Of a stretch of DNA of 64,000 bases, positions 1 to 7,505 are shown in pieces (positions within the stretch are counted from its first letter, which is position 1; each line of letters begins with the position of its first letter). The notes beneath the pieces were generated by a model, which was given only the letters and a program-made list of their open reading frames with translations, made no database searches and was not told the DNA's origin. Position numbers and translations under genes: made by a program. Source of the DNA: Marinilabiliaceae bacterium (GTDB taxonomy: Bacteria > Bacteroidota > Bacteroidia > Bacteroidales > Marinilabiliaceae); NCBI GenBank assembly GCA_016933045.1, contig JAFGBR010000069.1, positions 1 through 64,000 of the forward strand, written 5' to 3'.

Positions 1-26
1 CGACAAAATGGAAAGCAATCCAAACT

Positions 27-62
27 AAAAAGCCGCAAATGTCACTATTTGCGGCTTTTTTT
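27..62 (+). terminator. Intrinsic terminator of a gene left of the window
   Basis: Perfect 14-bp arms (AAAAAGCCGCAAAT at 27-40 and its complement at 47-60) close a 6-nt loop and run into a T tract. A TAA at 26-28 ends a short open frame from base 2, so a plus-strand gene probably finishes just inside the window; too little of it is present to name. Confidence 0.85.
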
Positions 63-353
63 ATTTTTTGTAATTCAATATCTATTTTTTGTTTTTAAGA
101 AAAATGAGAATTAAAAGGCGAGTTATTTTTTTTCTTATTTTAACTCACCGAAAACGTTACAAATAACACTGAATCAATACAATACTAATTTATTTTTGAT
201 TCTTCTTTTGTCGCTTTTTGTCGTTAATTCCCAATAAATAAGTCAAACATTACCGCTAACGCAGCAAATGCTTTCTTCAAACGAGCCACTAAATTTAATT
301 TTGCGTTGATTATCTGTATTATAGCTAAACATTATTCTTTTATGCAAGTCAAT
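63..353. other. Non-coding stretch upstream of the hip operon
   Basis: AT-rich with no open frame of note. A degenerate half-match to the operator described at 354-375 (TTACC, 8 nt, AGCAA; 250-267) may be a second, weaker repressor site. Nothing else is supported. Confidence 0.5.
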
Positions 354-375
354 TTTTACCTCTGAGGCGGTAAAA
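354..375. promoter_or_regulatory. Candidate HipB operator, TTTTACC-N8-GGTAAAA
   Basis: A perfect 7-bp inverted repeat (354-360 and 369-375) is separated by exactly 8 nt and lies 63 nt before the repressor start codon. E. coli HipB operators follow TATCC-N8-GGATA, so the spacing matches while the half-site differs. Autoregulation of the operon is inferred. Confidence 0.55.
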
Positions 376-438
376 TATTAAATATTGCTTGCAAATGATT
401 ATCTTTTTGTGTATTTTTACTGCTATAACAATAAAGTC

Positions 439-669
439 ATGCTTGAACCTCTATTACTGGCCGATATCATTCGCAAGCACCGCAGGATAGCAGGCTTATC
501 ACAACTACAGCTTGCTGAGATGGCTGGCGTGGGAAAGACCGTTATTTTCGATATTGAGAAAGGAAAGGAGACTATTCAACTTATTACTCTCCGTAAAATA
601 TTACAAGTGCTCAATATCAAGGTGCAGCTTACCAGTCCGTTAATGAATCAAATAATCATTCATGCGTAA
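439..669 (+). CDS. hipB: HipB-like helix-turn-helix antitoxin/repressor
   Basis: A 76-residue protein with one Xre/Cro-type helix-turn-helix (about residues 7-60; core around RRIAGLSQLQLAEMAGVGK, then the recognition-helix end IFDIEKGK). In HipB proteins this domain dimerises, binds operators in its own promoter and contacts the kinase. The ATG at 439 is chosen because the longer frame from a TTG at 385 adds 18 hydrophobic residues absent from HipB families and runs back close to the inverted repeat. It overlaps the next gene by 8 bp, implying translational coupling. Base composition of this operon looks richer in G+C than its flanks, which fits acquisition by transfer. Family call is strong; binding to the 354-375 site is inference. 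Confidence 0.85.
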   Translation: MLEPLLLADIIRKHRRIAGLSQLQLAEMAGVGKTVIFDIEKGKETIQLITLRKILQVLNIKVQLTSPLMNQIIIHA

Positions 670-976
670 AGCCATCGTTTATGTTAATAATTTCGAAGCC
701 GGAACCTTTTCCGAACTCGATTTTCGAAAAACTTATCGTTTTCAATATTTCGATGGTTATACTGGCGAAGCCATCTCTCTTACGATGCCTGTTTCTAAAA
801 GAACTTATGAATACTCAACGTTTCCTTCGTTTTTCGATGGTTTATTACCCGAAGGCCATCAGCTCGAAGGCTTATTAAAAATTGGTAAGATCGATCGCAA
901 CGACTTATTTTCACAACTTATGGCTGTTGGTGATGACCTGGTTGGCAACGTAACGTTAAAGGAGGTATTACAATGA
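662..976 (+). CDS. hipS: Free HipA N-terminal subdomain protein (HipS-like)
   Basis: A 104-residue protein corresponding only to the N-terminal subdomain of HipA kinases (Couple_hipA): a beta-rich start (KAIVYVNNFEAGTFSE), then FFDGLLPEG at 57-65 and a VGDDLVGNVTL end. In the E. coli O127:H6 HipBST system the equivalent small protein, HipS, is the antitoxin and blocks HipT by placing a conserved tryptophan in its active site. This protein has no tryptophan at all; the residue after LLPEG is His66. The gene overlaps hipB by 8 bp and the kinase gene by 4 bp (ATGA), so the three are one operon. It is not a sequencing split of one hipA gene, since both halves have proper starts and a classical coupled overlap. 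Function as antitoxin is inferred from architecture. Confidence 0.75.
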   Translation: MRKAIVYVNNFEAGTFSELDFRKTYRFQYFDGYTGEAISLTMPVSKRTYEYSTFPSFFDGLLPEGHQLEGLLKIGKIDRNDLFSQLMAVGDDLVGNVTLKEVLQ

Positions 977-1905
977 ACAGGTGCCCCATTACCTATCAGC
1001 CCTGTGGCGATCAAACATACAGCCCCGAAGGCTTAAAGAAGCTCTCCGCATCTCTTGCTGAACTCACGCCATTGGATTTCACTGCTGATGAATTACGATA
1101 TGAAGCCATGATCCGTGCTTCAAAAATGTCCATTCAGGGGGTACAGCCAAAGTTAAGTGCCGTACTTAATATCAAGGAACACCGGTTTGATATTGTAGAC
1201 AAAAACGGTCGTTACATACTCAAACCACCTCATCACTTCTTCCCTGAATTACCGCAAAACGAGGATCTCACTATGCATCTGGCATCAATCATTGATATTG
1301 ATGTACCTTTGCACGGCCTTGTATATTCCAGGGATAACAATTTTTCCTACTTTATCAAGCGATTCGATCGTAAAGGTCAGAAGGATAAGATCCACACCGA
1401 AGATTTCGCCCAGTTGGCAGGACTAAGTCGTGACACCAAATATAATTACACCATGGAAAAATTAGTTTATCTCATTGATGAATATTGCACCTTTCCTGCC
1501 ATCGAAAAAGCCAGACTGTTCAAACTGGTGCTCTTCAACTTCTTGGTAGGTAATGAAGACATGCATCTGAAAAACTATTCCATTATTGTTCAAAAAGGAA
1601 AAGTTGAACTCTCTCCAGCTTATGACCTTCTTAACTCAACCATAGTTCTAAAAGGTGATATTGAAGAGATCGCTCTTCACCTAAAAGGCAAAAAATGCAA
1701 TCTGAATAGAGAAGTTCTAATTGATTATTTTGGAAAAGAGTGTTGTGGACTTACAGATATGATAATTGATAAAACATTGGATATTATAAATGGCGCATTG
1801 CCATCCTGGTTCAAGCTCATCGACATCAGTTTTCTATCTGATGACATGAAAGAGAAATATCAATTACTTTTACATAATCGAATTAAAATTCTAGGCTTCT
1901 CATAA
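973..1905 (+). CDS. hipT: HipA-family Ser/Thr kinase toxin (HipT-like)
   Basis: A 310-residue HipA C-terminal kinase without its N-terminal subdomain, which is encoded separately upstream. Visible motifs: Gly-rich loop SIQGVQPKLS (53-62) with Ser53 as a likely autophosphorylation site, FIKRFDR (128-134), catalytic loop GNEDMHLKNYS (193-203), and the metal-binding SPAYDLLN (214-221, Asp218). All core kinase residues are present, so it should be active. Known HipA phosphorylates GltX and HipT phosphorylates TrpS, halting translation; the target here is not known. The SIQ sequence differs from the SIS loop of E. coli HipT. The ATG overlaps the hipS stop. An ordinary split HipA is the alternative description. 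Confidence 0.85.
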   Translation: MNRCPITYQPCGDQTYSPEGLKKLSASLAELTPLDFTADELRYEAMIRASKMSIQGVQPKLSAVLNIKEHRFDIVDKNGRYILKPPHHFFPELPQNEDLTMHLASIIDIDVPLHGLVYSRDNNFSYFIKRFDRKGQKDKIHTEDFAQLAGLSRDTKYNYTMEKLVYLIDEYCTFPAIEKARLFKLVLFNFLVGNEDMHLKNYSIIVQKGKVELSPAYDLLNSTIVLKGDIEEIALHLKGKKCNLNREVLIDYFGKECCGLTDMIIDKTLDIINGALPSWFKLIDISFLSDDMKEKYQLLLHNRIKILGFS

Positions 1906-2023
1906 AACGTAAATCTACAGATATAGCATGCATTAAGCATTAACAAAATATTACTTTTTCTTAATTGATCATTTGCCAGGAATCAATAACTTTGATATTT
2001 GTTATTATTAATTATTCTTAAAC

Positions 2024-2573
2024 TTGAGCATAATATTCAGAAAGCGCAATTGGTTCATTATCTGGTTCATAATTATTATTGATATTCAAATTCGATTTGC
2101 CAATGATATAAATTCTCAGCAATCCTATATCACAAAAGTAATTGATCCAATATCTGAGCCATGACGATGGAACAGCTTTCCTGAAATTGCAGGTGATGGT
2201 GTACGATGTATGGCGCAAACAAAAAAACGGGGAACTGTTTTTTGGATCAAATCACGGCGTATTATTATACGATGGTATCAACTGGGAATCTATTGCTCTT
2301 GATTCTGTTTTTAAAAACCACATTGTAACTAATTTATTTGTAACAGAAAGTGATGAGATTTATGCTTCAACAGATAGCGGACTTTATAAATATAACAACC
2401 AAAATTGGAAAAGACTCTTTCCTGAAAGTTACAACTCCAAGATATCCAAATTATATAAAGTTGGTAAGATTCAGCAACTAAATGATGGCAGCCTGCTTAT
2501 TAGTACAGGACAAACATTTTACAGTGGATTATTGCATTTAAAAGATAATCAATTTACGTTTTACAGCTCTTAA
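2024..2573 (+). pseudogene. Broken N-terminus of a propeller-type sensor (HTCS-like)
   Basis: Read across lesions, this encodes a hydrophobic signal-like start (TTG at 2024), a segment ending ISEP, then RWNSFPEIAGDGVRCMAQ and, in another frame, KNGELFFGSNHGVLLYDG and further propeller blades to TFYSS. This matches the beginning of two-component regulator propeller proteins, where SEPWRW and VRCMxxDxxGxLWFG are usual. Lesions seen: TGA at 2162-2164 where Trp (TGG) is expected; a one-base frameshift in the A-rich run around 2216-2227; and loss of everything after the first blades at 2573. It is therefore a dead fragment. The intact 143-residue frame at 2142-2573 is only its downstream part. Confidence 0.7.
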
Positions 2574-2600
2574 AGTACACTGAAATCATTGATGAAATGA

Positions 2601-3077
2601 TATAACTACAACAATTTTGACACCGAAGCATCAATGTATGCATACACTGCTGAGTTGCCTGAAGATGCGAAAAACATAGTTCTGAATATGGCCGGGCGTA
2701 TGAATGGTGGCGACTTTGAATTCTCGTTTAACAATACCATTGAAGATGATAACAAATTAGTTATTCCTGCTTTAAATCAGGCTCTGATCAATTATGAAAC
2801 CTATAATGGTCCTTACAATGGAACGGGTACAAATATTGAATTCTTTACTTTTTCCGATCAGATTAACCTATTCCCCAATCCTGTTGTTAATGAGCTGTCG
2901 ATATCAACCACATATAGTATTAATTCGATAAAAATTTATTCCTTTTCCGGAATTCTGGTTTATTCTTTTTCCGGTAATACAAGAACTATTAATATGAGCG
3001 ACTTCTATAAAGGTATGTATGTCATACGAATTTCAACAAACAATGGCGATTATCAACAAAAAATTATGAAGAAGTAA
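2601..3077 (+). pseudogene. C-terminal remnant of a T9SS-secreted protein
   Basis: An open frame begins right after a TGA at 2598-2600 and runs to a T9SS type A sorting domain (residues near INLFPNPVVNELSIS, then YSFSGILVYSFSG and GMYVIRISTNNG, ending KKIMKK-like basic residues). There is no signal peptide, and the first in-frame ATG (2634) falls inside a structured domain, so the 5' part is missing. The upstream domain (MYAYTAELPEDAKNIVLNMAG and following) I do not recognise. The deletion junction with the broken sensor gene lies at 2574-2600. Confidence 0.65.
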
Positions 3078-3155
3078 TTATGCGTTTAAAACAGGAAGTA
3101 GAAATAAAAAAAGATCATTAAGAAATAATACATACTCAACTATTTTTAATATATT

Positions 3156-3192
3156 AATTCCCCTCTTCGATTTTTTTTTTAGGAGGGGAATT
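3156..3192 (+). terminator. Hairpin terminator after the T9SS remnant
   Basis: Perfect 10-bp arms AATTCCCCTC / GAGGGGAATT (3156-3165, 3183-3192) with a T10 run in the loop and TTTTATC following. It isolates the GH43 gene from the decay zone. Confidence 0.55.
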
Positions 3193-3236
3193 TTATCATT
3201 TTTGAGAATTCAATTATTTACCAATAATAATTTGAA

Positions 3237-4205
3237 ATGAAATTAAAAGAAGCTTTTTTGTCAGTTTTTGTGTTGCTGTTTTCAATAATAATACACTCAC
3301 AAAACCCTTTAAATTTTGGCAGTAATATTAGAACTGCTGACCCATCTGCTCATGTATGGCAAGATGGACGTCTTTATATCTATGCATCGCATGATATAGA
3401 ATGTCAGGAAGATTTTTGGATGAAAGACTGGCATGTATTTTCAACCGATGACTTAATCAATTGGACAGACCATGGTGCAGTTCTTTCTGTTGAGGAACTC
3501 TCCTGGGCCGATAATTATGCATGGGCTCCAGACTGTGCATATAAAAACGGAAAATATTACTTCTGCTTTCCGGCAGGAACAGGACATAAAGATCGCGTTA
3601 ATCCAGAGAAGAGTACGAAATGGATGGGAATTGGAATTGCTGTAAGCGATTCTCCAACTGGTCCTTTTGTCGATCATATTGATGCACCTTTATGGACTGA
3701 GCCTTATGCAAATGACCCTTGTCTGTTTATCGATGGTGATGGAACTCCTTATTTATATGTGCATGGTAAGGAATTGGATTATAAGGTTGTTGAGTTAACC
3801 AATGATATGAAATCGATAAAAGGCGATTTCTTAAAGATGGATATGGGAGGATATAAACCTCCAATGGAAGGTCCGTGGATATTTAAAAGAAATGAAAAAT
3901 ATTATTTTACAATGCCTGAAAATAATAAGGTTTTAACCTATTATATGTCAGATTCGCCTAAAGGTCCCTGGACTTATAAAGGAATGATAATGGATCAGGA
4001 ACACAGCAGTAACAACCATCATTCAATCGTAGAATATAAAGGTCAGTGGATTTTATTTTATCATCGGTGGATTTATACCGGCGATGCATGTGAAAACAGA
4101 AAAAGACAACGCCATATCTGTGCAGAATATCTGTTTTTTAATGAAGATGGATCGATTAAACCAGTTGTTAGAACTGATGAAGGCTTGACTAAGAAGGAGA
4201 GATGA
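3237..4205 (+). CDS. Glycoside hydrolase family 43 enzyme, periplasmic
   Basis: 322 residues with a signal peptide (about 1-21) and a five-bladed GH43 propeller. The three GH43 carboxylates are recognisable: Asp35 in TADPSAHVW (general base), Asp160 in ANDPCLFIDGDG (pKa modulator) and Glu211 in PPMEGPWIFK (general acid). Also typical are DLINWTDHG and WAPDCAYKNGKYYFCFPA. The family removes terminal arabinofuranose, xylose or galactofuranose from plant polysaccharides; the exact substrate cannot be read from sequence. It has no T9SS tail and no lipobox, so a periplasmic trimming role is inferred. Length is normal for a single-domain GH43. It is followed at 162 bp by a propeller regulator likely to sense its products. 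Confidence 0.88.
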   Translation: MKLKEAFLSVFVLLFSIIIHSQNPLNFGSNIRTADPSAHVWQDGRLYIYASHDIECQEDFWMKDWHVFSTDDLINWTDHGAVLSVEELSWADNYAWAPDCAYKNGKYYFCFPAGTGHKDRVNPEKSTKWMGIGIAVSDSPTGPFVDHIDAPLWTEPYANDPCLFIDGDGTPYLYVHGKELDYKVVELTNDMKSIKGDFLKMDMGGYKPPMEGPWIFKRNEKYYFTMPENNKVLTYYMSDSPKGPWTYKGMIMDQEHSSNNHHSIVEYKGQWILFYHRWIYTGDACENRKRQRHICAEYLFFNEDGSIKPVVRTDEGLTKKER

Positions 4206-4327
4206 TATTAAGAACAAATTTGCTTTTTTAATTAGAAAACAGGTTTGTTGCTTAATTATATAATATTTAACCGAATTTTTTAAAACAATTTTGTTATGAA
4301 GTATTAAAAAGTAACATTTGCGGTAAT

Positions 4328-4335
4328 TAATTTTG
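4328..4335 (+). promoter_or_regulatory. Possible -7 box (TAATTTTG) for the propeller/AraC regulator
   Basis: Matches the Bacteroidota TAnnTTTG -7 consensus 32 nt before the GTG start. No convincing TTTG -33 element is found at the right distance, so support is weak. Confidence 0.3.
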
Positions 4336-4367
4336 TTTTACTTAAACTTGTTAATAAAAGTTTATTT

Positions 4368-7115
4368 GTGAATAATAAGGTGGGAAATAAATGTAACATT
4401 TGCTTATACTTGTTATTGTTAAGTTTGAATCTGTCTTCACAAATTACCTCTTTTCGTAATATAGTAAGTGGTGGCATTGTTGATTTTAAGGTGAATTGTT
4501 TGTTTAAAGATTCGAAAGGATTTATTTGGACCGGTGGATCATATAAAATACAACGATTTGATGGTAACAACTTCTTAGTTTTTGACAAACCACAGGGAGT
4601 AGGTAATGTAAACACCATATCCGAATCGATAAAAGGTCAACTCTATTTTGGAACTTCAGAAGGACTTTATTCATTAAAAAGAAACAGTGCTCATTTAGAA
4701 CCAGTATTATCCTCACAAGTATCCGATAATATCAACTCAATTTATATCGATAGCATAAATAATATATATGCAGGAACCGACGATGGTTTAGTGATCATTT
4801 CAAATGACTCTATCGAAAGAGTTAATATACAAAATCCTGATTTCCCTTTTGACCAAATTTTGTCTATAAAGTACATCTCGAAACAATTTTTCTTATTATT
4901 AACTCCTGGTGGTATTGTAGCTTTTAATCCTGAGACAAAAAAACATAATTACTATCCAACTCATTCAAAAAACAATAATTCTTACTGCAAATGTTTTACA
5001 CGGATTGATTCTATTATTTATATAGGAACCAGAGGTGATGGTATTTATACCTTTAATATGAATACCGGAGTTACAGTACCTTTTATGAATGTTGGAAATG
5101 GTTCAATCTCGAGCATCTCATCAAATAAAGATTCAATTTTATATGTTGGAACTGCCGGGACAGGTGTTTATGTAATCTCTACACCTGAAAAAAGAATTAT
5201 CCGCTCATTTAATTCAAATCCTAAAAGTACAGAAAAGCTTAGTTCTGATATGATTACTGACCTTTTGATTGATGATTTTGGCATTCTTTGGGTTGGTAGT
5301 GGGGAATTGTTGGGATTTGATTATATTTTCCTTGATCCAAAACCATTTATGATTTATAGCACCCCATCTTTTTCAACCTTTAATGTGCCTGTAAATTCAT
5401 TTTATTTTGGTAATCACTATAAGCTATTGACAGGCTTACATGGTCTTTATTATATATCGGATAAAGATGGCAGTGTGGAGGTGTTTGAAGCAGGAATTGG
5501 TAAAGCTCAATGCCTTAAGCCGGGCAAAGTATTGTCAATTGTACCATATGGTGATGAAATTATTTTAGGTGGAGAATGTGGTATTTATACTTTTGATCCT
5601 GCAAACTTGAGTTTAAAGATATTTGAGGGTACTGCCACTTTAAATAACTCCACAATCAATAATATGCATGTCGATTCGATCGGAAATTTATGGATTGCAT
5701 CTTCTACCGGTCTCTCCATTTATAATGCTAAAACTAATTATTTTCAAACTTACAATACTATTAATTCAAATTTACCGGATGATTTTGTTCGGTTCATTTA
5801 TACAGATAAAAATTTAAGAACTTGGATTTGTACAAAAAAGGGAATTTGTTTTTGGAATGATCAGAAGAAGAATTTCTATTTCAATAAATTCCCAGATGGT
5901 TTTATAGACAAAAAATATGTTCACTACATAATGGAAGATAGGAAGGGTAATTTCCTTTTCTGCTACGATGAAAGAGAAGTGTTGTTCTCAGCACCTGATT
6001 TTAAAAAGTATCGACAGGTATGTACTGAAGAAGATGCTGGTTTTACCGGGTTACGTATTCTCAAAATTCTCCAGGAAAAATCTGGTATTTTCTGGTTTAT
6101 TGGTTCGCGAGGGGCTACCAAAGTAAATGAATCATTGACTGATTTTGACATGTATTCAATCTCTGAAGGACTTTATGAACCTTATGCTACAGATGGGCAT
6201 TTTGATACTGAAGAAAGGTTATGGTTATCCAACAACAAAGGACTTTATTATGCTTCAGACAATTTCTCTAAGCTTGATGCGCCAATGGTAATTACCGATA
6301 TAAAGGTCAATGGACATTCAGAAATAAATGAATTACAAGATGCAATTGAAAAAAATGAACTTATTGAATTTAAGCATCATAAAAACAGCATCGAATTTCA
6401 GTTTGCTTTGCTTGATTATACCAGACCTGATTTAATGGTTTATGAATGCAAGCTTTTAGGGATTGATGATGGGTGGACTATTTTAAGGGGAATTGATAAA
6501 ATAGCCTATAAAGCTTTAAAACCGGGTTACTACACGTTTGTGGTTCGCCATAACATGGACAAGAAAACGACAAAAGAAGTCCACTTTAAAATAAAACCCA
6601 TACTAAATTTAACAGAATATATTCTTATCGTAGTTTTTGTGATAGGTATTGGACTATATGCTTATTATCGACTAAAAATGAAAAAAAAGCATATAAGCAT
6701 CAATGTATTAGACAGTGAAACAAATAAGTCTGATGAACAGAAATATCAGTATAATAAAATCAGTCAGAAAAAAGCCGAAGAAATTATTAGTCGACTGAAA
6801 ATATGCATGGAAAATAAAAAGATGTATTTAAACGAAAACTTAAACATGTCCGATCTTGCCAAGGAAGTTGAATGTTCGAATCAAATACTATCACAGGTTT
6901 TTAACCTTTATTTGAATGAGAAATACAACGAATATATTAATAGATATCGCATCAACGAATTTAAACATATCATTTCATCAACAGATCATTCAATATACAC
7001 TTTAAGGTCACTTGCTCAAAAAAGTGGCTTCTCATCTTATACCTCCTTCTATAGAGCTTTTAAAGAACAGACTGGTATTACTCCCAACGATTTTATTAAA
7101 AATCTGAATACATAA
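4368..7115 (+). CDS. Membrane-spanning propeller sensor with AraC DNA-binding domain, no kinase
   Basis: 915 residues: signal peptide (1-25, GTG start), about a dozen two-component-regulator propeller blades (for example FKDSKGFIWTGG, VDSIGNLWIASSTGLSIYN), a Y_Y_Y domain (around 650-740, ending KPGYYTFVVRH), one transmembrane helix (about 751-770), a short linker and an AraC-type helix-turn-helix (about 805-912, with SDLAKEVECSNQILS and SFYRAFKEQTGITPNDF). Histidine-kinase, ATPase and receiver domains found in hybrid two-component systems are absent; the DNA-binding domain follows the membrane helix directly, so this is a one-component, ToxR-like arrangement. It probably binds an oligosaccharide in the periplasm and regulates neighbouring CAZyme genes. 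No frameshift or internal deletion scar is visible, so the short form looks native. Confidence 0.88.
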   Translation: MNNKVGNKCNICLYLLLLSLNLSSQITSFRNIVSGGIVDFKVNCLFKDSKGFIWTGGSYKIQRFDGNNFLVFDKPQGVGNVNTISESIKGQLYFGTSEGLYSLKRNSAHLEPVLSSQVSDNINSIYIDSINNIYAGTDDGLVIISNDSIERVNIQNPDFPFDQILSIKYISKQFFLLLTPGGIVAFNPETKKHNYYPTHSKNNNSYCKCFTRIDSIIYIGTRGDGIYTFNMNTGVTVPFMNVGNGSISSISSNKDSILYVGTAGTGVYVISTPEKRIIRSFNSNPKSTEKLSSDMITDLLIDDFGILWVGSGELLGFDYIFLDPKPFMIYSTPSFSTFNVPVNSFYFGNHYKLLTGLHGLYYISDKDGSVEVFEAGIGKAQCLKPGKVLSIVPYGDEIILGGECGIYTFDPANLSLKIFEGTATLNNSTINNMHVDSIGNLWIASSTGLSIYNAKTNYFQTYNTINSNLPDDFVRFIYTDKNLRTWICTKKGICFWNDQKKNFYFNKFPDGFIDKKYVHYIMEDRKGNFLFCYDEREVLFSAPDFKKYRQVCTEEDAGFTGLRILKILQEKSGIFWFIGSRGATKVNESLTDFDMYSISEGLYEPYATDGHFDTEERLWLSNNKGLYYASDNFSKLDAPMVITDIKVNGHSEINELQDAIEKNELIEFKHHKNSIEFQFALLDYTRPDLMVYECKLLGIDDGWTILRGIDKIAYKALKPGYYTFVVRHNMDKKTTKEVHFKIKPILNLTEYILIVVFVIGIGLYAYYRLKMKKKHISINVLDSETNKSDEQKYQYNKISQKKAEEIISRLKICMENKKMYLNENLNMSDLAKEVECSNQILSQVFNLYLNEKYNEYINRYRINEFKHIISSTDHSIYTLRSLAQKSGFSSYTSFYRAFKEQTGITPNDFIKNLNT

Positions 7116-7505
7116 TTAGAGGTTTCTTTTGTTGTAATTTTTATTTTTCGTTGAGGATATAACCATTCAATTTACTCTTCTGTAATTTAATTTGATTGCA
7201 TACGATTATCTGCAAACCACACCTGAGTTCTTATAACGAACAGGAATACTGCGTGTTGAAGTCTTTATTTTTACCATATAATCAAATGAAAGAAGTGCAA
7301 CCATTGGAATAAGAAAAAATATACATTTTTTAACTTTCTTGCATTGAAATAAACAACAATTAACAAGAGTACAACTTTTATTTCACGACAAGTTCACCAC
7401 GATAAAGTTCATTGTTGCAATTGCTTTTTTCATGAATGCCAAAAAAATATGAATAATGCAGTCTAACGGATATTCATTTTTAATATTAACCAATTATAAA
7501 TTATT
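7116..7505. other. Non-coding gap between regulator and surface protein
   Basis: AT-rich. I see no terminator and no convincing promoter consensus. A 37-codon minus-strand open frame (7206-7320) looks faintly protein-like but has no recognisable relative. Confidence 0.5.

Noticed and set aside
385-438. N-terminal extension of the HipB-like protein from a TTG
   Set aside because: It adds hydrophobic residues not found in this family and leaves almost no space after the operator.
7206-7320. Minus-strand 37-codon frame with a hydrophobic start and TSTRSIPVRYKNSG
   Set aside because: Too short, no recognisable relative and no start context; could be a relic but cannot be supported.
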